From the NCBI RefSeq assembly GCF_001592085.1, contig NZ_BCWD01000009.1, positions 1-64,000 on the forward strand: a stretch of 64,000 bases of DNA. Direction: 5' to 3'. Of this stretch, positions 36,715 through 46,079 are shown piece by piece. The DNA is from Levilactobacillus senmaizukei DSM 21775 = NBRC 103853. GTDB taxonomy: Bacteria; Bacillota; Bacilli; Lactobacillales; Lactobacillaceae. How positions within the stretch are numbered: position 1 is the stretch's first letter; each line of letters begins with the position of its first letter. Below the pieces are notes generated by a model. It made no database searches. It was given only the letters and a program-made list of their open reading frames with translations, and was not told the DNA's origin. Both the position numbers and the translations under genes were made by a program.

Positions 36715-38124
36715 ATGTCCCGTCATCTCCATCAATCTTGCACCTCATTTCTAGCTGGTAAACACGCCACTATCGATGGCAGCACCCTCATTGCTCGTAA
36801 TGAGGATAACTTCGTGGCCATCTGGCCCAAACGCGCCGTGGTTCATGCCGCGGACGAACCACGTGATTTGGCTTTTATTTCCAAAAACAACCACTTTACG
36901 ACCACCTTGCCGGCGCATGCTCAGCATTACACCGCGATGCCCGACACCAATCCCGAAGCGGGGTTCTATGAAGAAAGCGGAATCAACGCTAAGAACGTCG
37001 CCATGAGCGCAACTGAGAGTGCGTATACCAACAGTCTTGTATTGGGGAAGGATCCACTGGTTGCCGACGGTATCGCCGAGGACGCCATGGTGACCGTTGT
37101 CTTACCCTATGTGGATTCTGCCCGCGCTGGAATCAAGCGGCTTGGAGAAATGGTCACAACCGCTGGAGCAGCCGAGACCAATGGTGTCCTATTCAGCGAC
37201 GTCGAGGAAGTCTGGTACATGGAAATTGTCAGTGGCCATCACTGGGTTGCCCAGCGTATCCCGGACGATGCCTACGCCGTTGTCGCCAACCAGTTGGCAA
37301 TCGAAGACGTCAATTTCGATGACCCGCACAACTTCCTGACGTCTAATCATATTCGTCAGTTTGTCCAGCAGAATCATCTGAATCCAGACGGGAATCGCTT
37401 TAACTCCCGCCATATCTTTGGCACCCACTCAGCCGACGATGCTCACTACAATACCCCACGAGTCTGGTACGGCCAGCGGTGTTTTACGCCGAGTGCCTTC
37501 ATCGAGCCCACCAGCATGGAGCTCCCATTTATCCAACATGCCGAGCAGAAAATTACTCTGGCCGGCGTCCAAGCCTTCCTGGGATCTCACTATGAAGAAA
37601 CTCCGTACGATCCGTTGGGTAACGGGACCGCGGCACAGAAGCATCAATTCCGAGCGGTCGGCCTGTCACGCACCCAGAACTCCCACATCCTACAGTTACA
37701 GCGAGATGTGGTCCCACCACTTGCCGGAATCATTTGGCAGGCCTTGGGCAATCCGACTTACAGTCCCTATGTGCCATTCTACGCAACAGCTGGGCAATTA
37801 GATGTCAGCTACAGTGCCGACAACCGTGACTACGATGGTCAGAATCCATACTGGGCCGCAAAGACCTTAAACGTTCTGAGTGAACAATATCATCATCAAA
37901 ACTACAAGTTGATTCACGATTTTCTAAAGTCAACCCAATCACTGGGAATCCAGCGAGTCGCCACGGGTGATGAACTGCCAGCGCCCACTGCCAGCAGCCT
38001 AGGCACCTTTAATCACGAGACGGCAACCCTGTTTAATCAGGCTGTCCAAACACAGATTGGCAAACTGGTGCAGGCCAACGCAGCGCTCTCTGCCCTCACC
38101 TTTACCATGGACGCTAACCTGTAA
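36715..38124 (+). CDS. pepD: C69 family dipeptidase (PepD)
   Basis: The 469-residue Ntn-hydrolase starts MSRHLHQSCTSFLAGKHATIDG, with nucleophile Cys9, then TLIARNEDNF and the NAKNVAMSATES segment. It hydrolyses dipeptides in the cytosol. In PepDA enzymes the Cys is exposed by loss of a short propeptide, which fits the eight residues before Cys9. AGGAGG precedes the ATG, and an extended -10 TGCTATAGT lies about 40 bp upstream. Confidence 0.93.
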   Translation: MSRHLHQSCTSFLAGKHATIDGSTLIARNEDNFVAIWPKRAVVHAADEPRDLAFISKNNHFTTTLPAHAQHYTAMPDTNPEAGFYEESGINAKNVAMSATESAYTNSLVLGKDPLVADGIAEDAMVTVVLPYVDSARAGIKRLGEMVTTAGAAETNGVLFSDVEEVWYMEIVSGHHWVAQRIPDDAYAVVANQLAIEDVNFDDPHNFLTSNHIRQFVQQNHLNPDGNRFNSRHIFGTHSADDAHYNTPRVWYGQRCFTPSAFIEPTSMELPFIQHAEQKITLAGVQAFLGSHYEETPYDPLGNGTAAQKHQFRAVGLSRTQNSHILQLQRDVVPPLAGIIWQALGNPTYSPYVPFYATAGQLDVSYSADNRDYDGQNPYWAAKTLNVLSEQYHHQNYKLIHDFLKSTQSLGIQRVATGDELPAPTASSLGTFNHETATLFNQAVQTQIGKLVQANAALSALTFTMDANL

Positions 38125-38193
38125 AATGATGTCGTTTTCATAACAAATGAGCTATAATGAAATCAGCAGCTAGCCTCGAAAGGAATGATTAGG

Positions 38194-38430
38194 ATGAACG
38201 AAATGGTTCTCTTTAACCCAGGCGACTCAATCGGTAACTTCCACGATTACAACGAAGCCGTCCGCACCGCACAAATTTATCAAGAACGCCACACAGAATC
38301 CGGCCACGTCTTGGTAGTCAAAAGCGAAGGCGGTGTCCCTTCATTTGACATCTTTATCGCCGACCAACAGTTGAAAGATCCTAAGGAACCTTCAACCACT
38401 CGTCGTTACACCATCTCTAAAGAACTCTAA
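38194..38430 (+). CDS. Conserved small protein of unknown function
   Basis: The 78-residue acidic protein (MNEMVLFNPGDSIGNFHDYNEA) has no signal peptide and no motif I can name. The ATG at 38194 is chosen because AAAGGA lies nine bases upstream; the ATG three codons earlier abuts that SD. A TATAAT lies near 38152 and a bidirectional terminator follows. Confidence 0.65.
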   Translation: MNEMVLFNPGDSIGNFHDYNEAVRTAQIYQERHTESGHVLVVKSEGGVPSFDIFIADQQLKDPKEPSTTRRYTISKEL

Positions 38431-38438
38431 TTGTAAAT

Positions 38439-38473
38439 CAAAAGCCATCGCAAACCACGCGATGGCTTTTTTG
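38439..38473. terminator. Bidirectional terminator
   Basis: Stem AAAAGCCATCGC and complement around AACCAC, with T-run, lies between convergent genes. Confidence 0.88.
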
Positions 38474-38474
38474 T

Positions 38475-40976
38475 CTAACTAAATCGTTCGAGTTCGTCTT
38501 TTAAATACTTACCAGTGATGCTGTGAGCGTTGTGACTGAGTTCGGTTGGCGTGCCGGTTCCGATCAACTGGCCACCTAAACGGCCACCCTGTGGTCCCAT
38601 GTCCACAATATAGTCGGCATTTGCAATGAGCTCCAGATCATGCTCAATGGCAATAACGGTTGCTCCCTGTTCGATTAACTGGTCAAAAACCCGCACCAGT
38701 TGTTGAATATCCAAAGGATGCAGACCAACGGTTGGTTCATCAAAAACAAATAACGTCCCTGTTTGTCGTTTGCCAATCCGGGAAACCAACTTCAATCGCT
38801 GAGCCTCACCACCAGATAGTGCCGGCGTACTCTCACCCAACAACAGGTAGCCCAGACCCATATCATGCAGAATTTGCAACGTCTTTTCGATGGCATTCTC
38901 GCCGGCAAAGATCGGCAAGGCTTCATCGACTGACAAGTTCAAGATGTCCGCAATACTGTCATCATGCCATTTCACCGCCAAGGTTTCGCGATTGTACCGC
39001 CGTCCATGACACTGGGGACAAACCTCGGTGATGTCGGGCAAATACTGAACATCCAATGATATCTGTCCGGTCCCATTGCAAACTGGACAGGCACCCGCCT
39101 TCACATTGTAGGAAAAGCGACTGTTCGTATACCCCCGTTCCCGGGCCATCGGCGTTTCCGCAAAAAGCTTCCGTAGCCGATTCAAGATATCCGTATAAGT
39201 GGCCACCGTCGAACGGACATTCTTGCCCACCGGAACTGAATCAACCGTCACGACCCGTCGAATACCGGATCGTTCGAGTTGGCTCACGTGTGTCGGTAAC
39301 GGCCGATGAGCAACCTCTGCCTCAATTGCCGGAATGAGACTATCCAAAATCAAGGTGGTTTTGCCGGCCCCACTCATCCCCGTAACCGTCGTTAGCCGAT
39401 TCTTGGGGAAGTTTGCCTGGACATGGTCAATGTTAAACCGCTGATTCACCGTCACACCCAGCCGGCCTTTCTCCCATAACTTATCGGGTGCGAGGACCGG
39501 CCGCTCACGAAGTTTAGTTGTCCCATTCAAAAAGGGCGCTATCAACGATTTCTTGCTCTTAACCACTTGCGAAACCGGGCCCTCATCGACAACTGTTCCC
39601 CCATTTTTTCCCGCGCCAGGCCCAATCTCAATGACATAATCCGCCGCAGAAATGATGCGAGTGTCATGGTCAACCACGACCACGGAATTCCCCTGTGCAA
39701 CCAGACCGTGAAAGGCCTTGATCAGACCCGCCACATTAGCGGGATGTAACCCAACCGAAGGCTCATCCAGAACATACAGCACACCGGTAGTTGCACTACG
39801 CAAAGTGCGTCCTAACTGGATTCGCTGCAACTCACCAGTCGACAATGTGGCCCCGGGACGGCTAAGGGTTAGGTAGTCTAATCCTAAGTCAACTAAGGGC
39901 TGGAGGCTCTGTTCGAGTTCCTCAATCAGTTCCGTTCCCAGATGCGCCATCTTAGCGGGAAGCCAGTCAACCACCGTCGTGGCAAACTTGCGGAGATCAC
40001 TGACCGGCAGATCGCAGACTTGGGCAATGTTATGCCCATTAACCAATTGCTGTAATAACGCAGGTTTTAAGCGGGTCCCATGGCAAGTTGGACACGTATC
40101 AAAGGTATAAAACTTGTTGAGTTTGGCAATCGTGCGGTCATTCTTGGTCGTGGCAAGACTGTCTTCCACGGCGGCAAAGGCATTCTCATAAACGGCATTG
40201 TCCATATGGAAAATCTTGCCTTTACTACTAGGAATATTCAGGGCGACTGTCTGCTTGGCCCCGTGTAGTACCCGCTCCTTGTCCGCCACACTCAAATCCT
40301 TGTAAGGTACATCTGTTGGAATGCCAATGGCATTAGCGACCGTCGGCATGAAGTTACGACCGGGTAAATGCCAGGATGCAACCGCTCCTTCTTCCAAGGT
40401 AAGGGTTTCATCGCCAATAATTCGGTCGGCTGCTAGCTGCCGGACCTCACCCAGGCCCCCACAGGTCGAACAGGCCCCGTCCGAGTTAAAAGCGAAACTT
40501 TCGGCCCCAGGTGCCATGAAATGAGCCCCACAGACTGGACAAACCAGCTTCCCCATATTCTCAGCCACATCCAATGTGGGTTCGAGCCGATGACCATTGG
40601 GACAAACCATTGAACCCAACCGCGAAAAAACTAGGCGCAAAATATTGAGACTTTCCGACATCGTTCCAACCGTTGACCGAACGCCAGGCACCTGCGGTCG
40701 TTGCCGCAAAGCCAGTGCGGAAGGCAAGTACTCGACAGAATCCACAGCCGCCTTACCCATCTGATTGATGCGTCGACGAGTAAACGTTGATAAGGCATTC
40801 AGATAACGTCGGGCCCCCTCTGCATACAAGACCCCCATGGCTAGTGAGGATTTTCCCGAACCGCTACGTCCCGTAATCGCCACAAACTCATTGAGGGGAA
40901 TATCGACATCTAGGTCCTTGAGATTGTTGACCTTGGCCCCCCGGACCTTAATTTTTGTTGGTAATGACCGCTTCAC
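38475..40976 (-). CDS. Short UvrA paralogue (UvrA2-like ABC ATPase)
   Basis: The 833-residue protein has two ABC heads (Walker A GRSGSGKSSLAMG near residue 36 and GMSGAGKTTLILD), signatures LSTGELQRIQLGR and LSGGEAQRLKLVS, and CxxC zinc modules (CPVCGAHF, CSTCGG, CPTCHG, CPVCNGTG, CPQCHG). It is about 110 residues shorter than housekeeping UvrA, mainly between the first head's elements, where the UvrB-binding domain normally lies. Such paralogues are linked to antibiotic self-resistance or drug tolerance in some bacteria. The start is GTG, with AAAGGGG ten bases upstream. Confidence 0.87.
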   Translation of the reverse strand: MKRSLPTKIKVRGAKVNNLKDLDVDIPLNEFVAITGRSGSGKSSLAMGVLYAEGARRYLNALSTFTRRRINQMGKAAVDSVEYLPSALALRQRPQVPGVRSTVGTMSESLNILRLVFSRLGSMVCPNGHRLEPTLDVAENMGKLVCPVCGAHFMAPGAESFAFNSDGACSTCGGLGEVRQLAADRIIGDETLTLEEGAVASWHLPGRNFMPTVANAIGIPTDVPYKDLSVADKERVLHGAKQTVALNIPSSKGKIFHMDNAVYENAFAAVEDSLATTKNDRTIAKLNKFYTFDTCPTCHGTRLKPALLQQLVNGHNIAQVCDLPVSDLRKFATTVVDWLPAKMAHLGTELIEELEQSLQPLVDLGLDYLTLSRPGATLSTGELQRIQLGRTLRSATTGVLYVLDEPSVGLHPANVAGLIKAFHGLVAQGNSVVVVDHDTRIISAADYVIEIGPGAGKNGGTVVDEGPVSQVVKSKKSLIAPFLNGTTKLRERPVLAPDKLWEKGRLGVTVNQRFNIDHVQANFPKNRLTTVTGMSGAGKTTLILDSLIPAIEAEVAHRPLPTHVSQLERSGIRRVVTVDSVPVGKNVRSTVATYTDILNRLRKLFAETPMARERGYTNSRFSYNVKAGACPVCNGTGQISLDVQYLPDITEVCPQCHGRRYNRETLAVKWHDDSIADILNLSVDEALPIFAGENAIEKTLQILHDMGLGYLLLGESTPALSGGEAQRLKLVSRIGKRQTGTLFVFDEPTVGLHPLDIQQLVRVFDQLIEQGATVIAIEHDLELIANADYIVDMGPQGGRLGGQLIGTGTPTELSHNAHSITGKYLKDELERFS

Positions 40977-41244
40977 GTTACCACGACCCCTTTCTCAACA
41001 ACTCCTAAGGTTATTTTCCCACTCTTCAATACGTCATTCAAACTTAAACTCGTCGTCTGACAACCATTTCCAGGGGTGATTTCTTCCTGAATTAACGAAT
41101 TATTGTTGAAATTTAATCTGCCTGTTTTATACTGTTAAGAGTATGCGTAATCGCTTTCTACCGGTTGAAATTATCCACCAGCTCATGGAATCGGCTTGCG
41201 TTAAACGGGATAGACGATATCGACCCCCTCAGGAGGAACTTAAC

Positions 41245-41874
41245 ATGAAAAAATGGTTTGCAATTGGACTCACAATCTTAGCCGGTTTTACCTTAACCGG
41301 TTGCACTGCCTCACAATCATCTAGCAGTGCTAGCTCCGTCTTTGCTAGTGGCATTAAGACGATCGCGGTCAACAAGGTCACCACACCTGACAAAGCTAAC
41401 AAGTACTACAAAGACCGTTTAGACAGCACCAAGCGTTTCAAGAATGTCACGGTGACCAAGGGTATCATGACCATCGAACTGAAGAATTATGGCTTCGATG
41501 GTAACTTCATGAATGGCGGCACGGCTTACAACATTGCCGAATACATCGGGGCCGCTTCCAAGATGCCCCTGGCTAAGAACGGGGTCGCGGTCATTCAAAA
41601 CGATACCTACATGACTAAGAAAGGTAAGCAGTCCAAATTGTTAAGCTACGCGGCGTACTACTCCCGGGCCAACCTGGATAAGCGGACTTTCAAGACCTAC
41701 TTCAAGACGGTCACGAAGGAACCGAAGAAGCTGTTTACCAACGCGGACGGCTACTACCTGAACACCGCCCTTGCCAAAGCCGATGGGAGTAAAATTGCTG
41801 CCCTCGCCGGTAAGCAGGCTGGGGCCAACCAGGAACCCCTGAAGACGTTCTTCACGGAATTCAATATCCACTAG
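41245..41874 (+). CDS. Lipoprotein of unknown function
   Basis: The 209-residue protein starts MKKWFAIGLTIL with lipobox LTGC, a short Ser-rich linker and a Lys-rich alpha/beta-looking domain (residues ~45-205) with many Tyr. I recognise no family. The start at 41245 has AGGAGG eight bases upstream; the longer frame adds 34 residues before the signal peptide and is rejected. It is followed by a strong bidirectional terminator. Confidence 0.8.
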   Translation: MKKWFAIGLTILAGFTLTGCTASQSSSSASSVFASGIKTIAVNKVTTPDKANKYYKDRLDSTKRFKNVTVTKGIMTIELKNYGFDGNFMNGGTAYNIAEYIGAASKMPLAKNGVAVIQNDTYMTKKGKQSKLLSYAAYYSRANLDKRTFKTYFKTVTKEPKKLFTNADGYYLNTALAKADGSKIAALAGKQAGANQEPLKTFFTEFNIH

Positions 41875-41893
41875 AGATTGATTATGGGTTAGA

Positions 41894-41942
41894 CAATAAG
41901 GCATCACAGCAGCCGCGATGGTTGCTGTGATGCCTTATTTAT
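41894..41942. terminator. Terminator of the lipoprotein gene
   Basis: A 17-bp stem AATAAGGCATCACAGCA and complement with an 11-nt loop follows the stop. Confidence 0.85.
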
Positions 41943-42094
41943 CTGGGCCAGTTCATCCCTTGTCCGTAAAATCAGAGATTTATTTTTTTATATTCACAAA
42001 TATAACAATTTAAATGATCTAAATACTTGTGCCCCTTAACTACTCCGGATTATTATCGGTCTGTACCAAAAAACTATCTCGGGGAGAGAGTATC

Positions 42095-42331
42095 ATGAAA
42101 ATGAAGTAAATCTTCGCCACACTTGGCATCATCGTTACCCTATCCGGGGCCGGCGCCACCGCCATCACCGCTCAGGCCAAGAGCTATGTTGTCATTGCAC
42201 CACGTTATGGCCGCAAATCACATCATTCACGACATTGTCGGGGACTGAATGCCGCTAAGTCTACCAAACGGGTCACCTGGAAATGGTCTAAGCATCATCA
42301 CCGGCCACTCTGCCATTGGTGTTACCGCTAA
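42095..42331 (+). pseudogene. Small secreted Cys-protein gene with nonsense codon 5
   Basis: After GGGGAGAGAG an ATG at 42095 reads MKMK, then TAA (42107-42109), then in the same frame a complete signal peptide (IFATLGIIVTLSGAG to ITAQAKS) and a basic domain with HSRHCRGLNAAKS and PLCHWCYR before TAA at 42329. Reading the stop as Lys (AAA) restores a 78-residue secreted protein. The C-x(n)-CxxC pattern with Cys-Arg-Gly-Leu resembles Ada-like zinc-binding tails of secreted lactobacillal proteins. No alternative start lies after the stop. It could be a pseudogene or a sequence error. Confidence 0.7.
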
Positions 42332-42573
42332 GATTTAACACGATAACCTTTGGCCATTGAATACCCGGCTTCAAAAATTCATTAGTACTTAACGGGTATT
42401 CTGATACGAACCAGGCGGCACCCGCTAAATCCCCCATACCGCTGTTAATAAAGCCGCTTATGGTCAGACATCGGACCAGCCAGTCTCGGTATACTGTTCG
42501 TAAATAACCCGACTCACTTTTCAAATCATCACCATGCTGGTAAATCCATCATCCCAGCTATGGCCTTTCTCAC
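42332..42573. other. Non-coding stretch, possible gene debris
   Basis: No supported gene. An inverted repeat ATACCCG...CGGGTAT (about 42360-42400) is visible. Short plus-strand frames end in degenerate fragments, but none has a start and SD. Confidence 0.3.
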
Positions 42574-42616
42574 AAAAAAGAGCCACGCTAGACAATAAGT
42601 CTAACGTGGCTCTTTA
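42574..42616 (-). terminator. Terminator of tRNA-Leu
   Basis: On the minus strand AAAGAGCCACGTTAGAC pairs with its near-complement (loop TTATT) and is followed by TTTTTTG. Confidence 0.88.
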
Positions 42617-42634
42617 ATCTGGGTTGTTTCAAAA

Positions 42635-42718
42635 TGCCCCGAGCAGGATTCGAACCTGTACTTGGTCTCCCAAACAGCGACCTGAACGCTGCGCGTCTGC
42701 CAGTTCCGCCATCGGGGC
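42635..42718 (-). tRNA. tRNA-Leu (anticodon CAG)
   Basis: An 84-nt class II tRNA is on the minus strand: acceptor GCCCCGA/TCGGGGC with discriminator A, anticodon stem CAGCG/CGCTG around TTCAGGT, long variable arm and T-arm CAGGTTCGAATCCTG. Anticodon CAG decodes CTG. CCA is not encoded. Confidence 0.93.
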
Positions 42719-42770
42719 AACTCAACAACATATAATATATTACACTATCTCTGTATAAATGTGAACCCTT

Positions 42771-43064
42771 TTAGTCAGATTTTTTTGTTTGTGGAAATTT
42801 AACCGCGGTACCATAGCCATGAACAACTAAAAACTTAGGTGCTACGTTCATTTGCACCACTTCGGTATTGAATCGAACCTCAATCAGCCCGTCGGCACCG
42901 GCATCCTTGGCCTGCTGCAATAAAGCTTGCTTAACCTCATCAAATAAGCCATCAAAAAGTGCAAACTGATCCGGCTTCTCCGATCGCAACATCGTATGCG
43001 CCGTAGCCGTTAAAATTCCTTGAATTGCATGGGTCCGATTGAGACCCCCGGTAGTCATGAACAT
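42771..43064 (-). CDS. YbjQ/UPF0145-like protein, divergent copy
   Basis: The 97-residue protein has the YbjQ pattern in its second half (AKDAGADGLIEVRFNTEVVQM and GYGTAVKFP), but its N-terminus (MFMTTGGLNRTHAIQGIL) is divergent. YbjQ proteins form pentamers of unknown function, often labelled heavy-metal-binding. GGAGGGG lies nine bases before 43064. It overlaps the vanZ-like gene upstream by 10 bp, so the two are coupled. A closer family member lies at 62240-62566. Confidence 0.7.
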   Translation of the reverse strand: MFMTTGGLNRTHAIQGILTATAHTMLRSEKPDQFALFDGLFDEVKQALLQQAKDAGADGLIEVRFNTEVVQMNVAPKFLVVHGYGTAVKFPQTKKSD

Positions 43065-43558
43065 GACGAATCTCCCCTCCACTTATCTTGCCAAATCTTT
43101 GCTAGACCGTAACCAAGCACAACGCCTAAGGCATTGGTAATTATATCATTAATATCGACCCATAGCCCTAGGCCGACTAGCCAGTTTCCCAGTGTTTGAC
43201 CCGTTTCTAAGGCCCCACCGGTCACAACGCCCAGCAATGGCCATATTAGCCTGTTTAAGCGTGGCCAACGCCGATACCACAACCATCCCTGTGGGAGCGT
43301 CATCACAATGTTAAACCAGAAGGACGCATCAATACTGGCCTTTTGAAGTGGTCGAACGACCCAGACCCCATTGGCCCACCAATGCGTGGTGATCCCGGCA
43401 ACCGATCCGGTCGTTACCGTTATCGGCGTCCAGGTTAAGGTGGCCAGTAACCACCAGCCGAGCCACCACGACATACTGGCATACTGCTGCCTCCGCCAAG
43501 TATGACCAACTAGCCCGACCAAAATGGCCGTCACACCTACGTACGGTATCCACCGCAT
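43055..43558 (-). CDS. VanZ-like membrane protein
   Basis: The 167-residue protein has four to five hydrophobic segments and the VanZ-family features FNIVMTLPQGWL, GALETGQ and VDINDIITNALGVVLGYGLA. VanZ confers low teicoplanin resistance in enterococci; most chromosomal homologues have no tested role. The downstream ybjQ overlaps its 3' end. Confidence 0.85.
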   Translation of the reverse strand: MRWIPYVGVTAILVGLVGHTWRRQQYASMSWWLGWWLLATLTWTPITVTTGSVAGITTHWWANGVWVVRPLQKASIDASFWFNIVMTLPQGWLWYRRWPRLNRLIWPLLGVVTGGALETGQTLGNWLVGLGLWVDINDIITNALGVVLGYGLAKIWQDKWRGDSSCS

Positions 43559-43660
43559 GCCGTCACTCCCCTCGTCAGCCGAACTGATTTTAGTATACCG
43601 ACAATTGTCAGTCGTGACAATCGTCTAGACCTATTTCCCAGCCTAAGTCACTTGGAGAAC

Positions 43661-43692
43661 AAAAAAAGGTTGGAAGATCATCCCAACCTTTC
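43661..43692 (-). terminator. Terminator of the LPQTNG surface protein gene
   Basis: On the minus strand AAAGGTTGG pairs with CCAACCTTT and is followed by a seven-T tract, downstream of the stop. Confidence 0.85.
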
Positions 43693-43710
43693 GTCTTGCC
43701 TCAAACTTGA

Positions 43711-45882
43711 TTAATTGTGACGCTTGGAGGTCCCCCCTGCCAAGCCGAGAGTAGCGAATAACAGACTCAATCCTAAGGCAATTAGACCCATGGATTGCTT
43801 ACCGTTTGTTTGTGGCAAGGTTGCCTTGTTAGCGGCTGCGCTCTTCAAATCAACCGTTGTGTTCTTCTTAGCATCGCTCTTGACCGATACCTTAGCGGCT
43901 GCGGCACCAGTACTCAAGTTAACCGCCTTGCCGCCATTGTTACCAGCTTTAGTTGCGACAACCTTATCGGCAGCGCCACCATGGTCAGCCCCCGTGTCAA
44001 TCGTGGCACCGTCCCCAGCATTTTCTAACTTACTGTAGGTAAAAGTAATCGTTTGACCATCATTGCTGTAAGTGCCTGTTACGGAACCATTGCCATCGAC
44101 CTTGTAGCCGTCGATTGGATCAGCGTTGGCGGTGAAACTATCACCAAGCGCACCAGTCATAACCTTCTTGCCAATGACGTTGCCATCATGGTCAACACTG
44201 ACAACCGTGACCGTACCAGTCGTGGTACCTGGTGTTGGATCAACTGGGTTAACTGGATTGACCGGGTTGGTCGTCATCTTGTTGTCGACTTGGAAGGTTA
44301 CCCAAGCGGAGTAGCCGGAATCTGGTGAAACCAGCTTAATTAAGTAATAACCGTTTGGCGTATCCTTGCTAGCGGTGAGCTTGAAGCCCAACACCCCATC
44401 AGCGTCCTTGGAAACCGTGAACAAGTTAGAAGCGTCGGTTTGTCCAGCGGCCCAAGTTGCGTGGGCTTTGATATTATCGGCTGGCTTGTCTGCGGAGTAT
44501 GCCACCTTCATATTTCCGGTTAAATTCCCCAAAGTGTAGGACACATTCGTCACTGGAGCATTCGTAGCGGCATCCTTAACCCCGTTGATGACTCCACTAA
44601 CTGGGTTAAAGCTATTGTGGTTATTCGTGAGAACGATGTCGTCCCCGGTCAAGCCTTGACCTGTACCATCGAAGGCAATGCCATTACCCATTGGTGCGAG
44701 ACCAGTCGTAATGTGGTTGTTATTGTATTGTAGGCTATCCAGGTTGGTAACATCTGGTAAGTCTCCAGTAAAGTTGTTGCCACCAACCCGTAAGGTCGTA
44801 AATTCTTTCCAAGAATGGGTATCTGGAATGCTACCACTCAATTGGTTAGTCCAAGCACTCAAGTTCCACAGTACTGGTAAGTAACTGTAATCTGGAATGC
44901 TACCAGTTAAGTCATTTTCTGCAAAGTTGGCGTAAAGTAATTTGTCGAAGCCTTGCAGATTAGGCAGGGTCCCTGTCAAGTGAATATCGCTAACTTGCAG
45001 CGTTTGCAAGGCTTTGTTACCACTTAAGTAATTTTGCACAAACTCGTCAGCCGTCATGCCCCAATCGGACAGCAGCCCAGCATCGTTAATGTCATCGAGG
45101 AAAAAGGATCCCATTTGTGGAGAGTTGGCGAAGCTAATCATTCCAGCTGGAGTGATACTCGAGTTTTGTAAACTGACACCCGTAATATTAGTGAAGTATT
45201 GTAGACCTTCCAGACTCTTAATTGGGGTCGTAGTCATATCATCGTATAAGTTTAGCGGAACATTCGTCCAGTTCCAAATCGTCGTATCATCAATTTGGTA
45301 TTTACTTGAATATGCCTGTAAGAAGCTTGCTTCGACCGCTTGCCGTAAGGAAGCATCTGGCATCCATTCTTCAGCATTCTTCCATACAATTTCATCGGCA
45401 GTATACTTCTTAACTGGTGCAGCTTCACGAGTGGTACGCAACATTTTATCATTATTATCAGTCGTCGTTGTCCCAGCACCAGTTCCCTTATTACCAGCGT
45501 CTTTATCAGTATTGATGTGATTATCAATCTTCGTACCAGTGTCAGTATTAGTGTCAGTCTTGGTGTTAGTGTCAGTCTTGGTGCCAGTATCAGTGTTAGT
45601 CTTAGTGTCAGTATCAGTGTCAGTCTTGGTGTTAGTGTCACCCTTGACACCACCATTCACAACGTCACCATTCTCAGCAGGCTTCTGACCACTAGCATCC
45701 TTGTTAATGACGTCGCTACTAGTAACAGTGTTGCCATCAACCGTCGCGGCATTTGCCGTAACATCGACTCCCGCTAAGCCTAAACTAACAGCCAAAACTG
45801 TGATGCCAGCGAAAACCCAGCGTTTGCCTGCCTTGTAACTCTTGAAATGCGTTTTAGTTTCTCCGATGTAATTGTTAGTCAT
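43711..45882 (-). CDS. LPQTNG-anchored surface protein with LRR-like and MucBP domains
   Basis: The 723-residue precursor has a perfect KxYKxGKxW signal (KSYKAGKRW) and cleavage near VTANAATV. An Asp/Thr/Lys repeat (TNTDTGTKTDTNTK) spans residues ~75-135. A leucine-rich-repeat-like region spans about 170-430 (LQTLQVSDIHLTGTLPNLQGFD, LTGSIPDYSYLPVLWNL). An Ig-like stretch and a MucBP-like module (TVTVVSVDHDGNVIGKK) follow, then a sortase signal LPQTNG near residue 689 with a hydrophobic segment and KRHN tail. It is a cell-wall-anchored protein, probably adhesive. GGAGG precedes the ATG. Confidence 0.9.
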   Translation of the reverse strand: MTNNYIGETKTHFKSYKAGKRWVFAGITVLAVSLGLAGVDVTANAATVDGNTVTSSDVINKDASGQKPAENGDVVNGGVKGDTNTKTDTDTDTKTNTDTGTKTDTNTKTDTNTDTGTKIDNHINTDKDAGNKGTGAGTTTTDNNDKMLRTTREAAPVKKYTADEIVWKNAEEWMPDASLRQAVEASFLQAYSSKYQIDDTTIWNWTNVPLNLYDDMTTTPIKSLEGLQYFTNITGVSLQNSSITPAGMISFANSPQMGSFFLDDINDAGLLSDWGMTADEFVQNYLSGNKALQTLQVSDIHLTGTLPNLQGFDKLLYANFAENDLTGSIPDYSYLPVLWNLSAWTNQLSGSIPDTHSWKEFTTLRVGGNNFTGDLPDVTNLDSLQYNNNHITTGLAPMGNGIAFDGTGQGLTGDDIVLTNNHNSFNPVSGVINGVKDAATNAPVTNVSYTLGNLTGNMKVAYSADKPADNIKAHATWAAGQTDASNLFTVSKDADGVLGFKLTASKDTPNGYYLIKLVSPDSGYSAWVTFQVDNKMTTNPVNPVNPVDPTPGTTTGTVTVVSVDHDGNVIGKKVMTGALGDSFTANADPIDGYKVDGNGSVTGTYSNDGQTITFTYSKLENAGDGATIDTGADHGGAADKVVATKAGNNGGKAVNLSTGAAAAKVSVKSDAKKNTTVDLKSAAANKATLPQTNGKQSMGLIALGLSLLFATLGLAGGTSKRHN

Positions 45883-46051
45883 GATAGCTTCCTCCTCTTG
45901 AATAATGAAGCTTCCCTAGTAAGTGTATAGCCCGAACGATTTGCTAATAGTTTTGTCTATCGGTTTATGTTTGTGACGCTAGTCATCCATATTTTCTAGT
46001 TGAATTGTTTCCTCACACATTCGTAAATGTGGATAACTTCTTTACAAGTTC

Positions 46052-46079
46052 ATTGTACTACCTTTAATTTAAATATCAA
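46052..46079 (-). promoter_or_regulatory. Promoter of the LPQTNG surface protein gene
   Basis: On the minus strand TTGATA (46074-46079) and TACAAT (46052-46057) are 16 bp apart. The predicted leader is about 165 nt, similar in length to that of the left-edge adhesin. Confidence 0.6.

Noticed and set aside
42288-42524. 78-codon minus-strand frame
   Set aside because: It overlaps the secreted-protein pseudogene antisense and has no SD.
45517-45777. Plus-strand Ser/Val repeat frame
   Set aside because: Antisense shadow of the Asp/Thr/Lys repeat of the LPQTNG surface protein.
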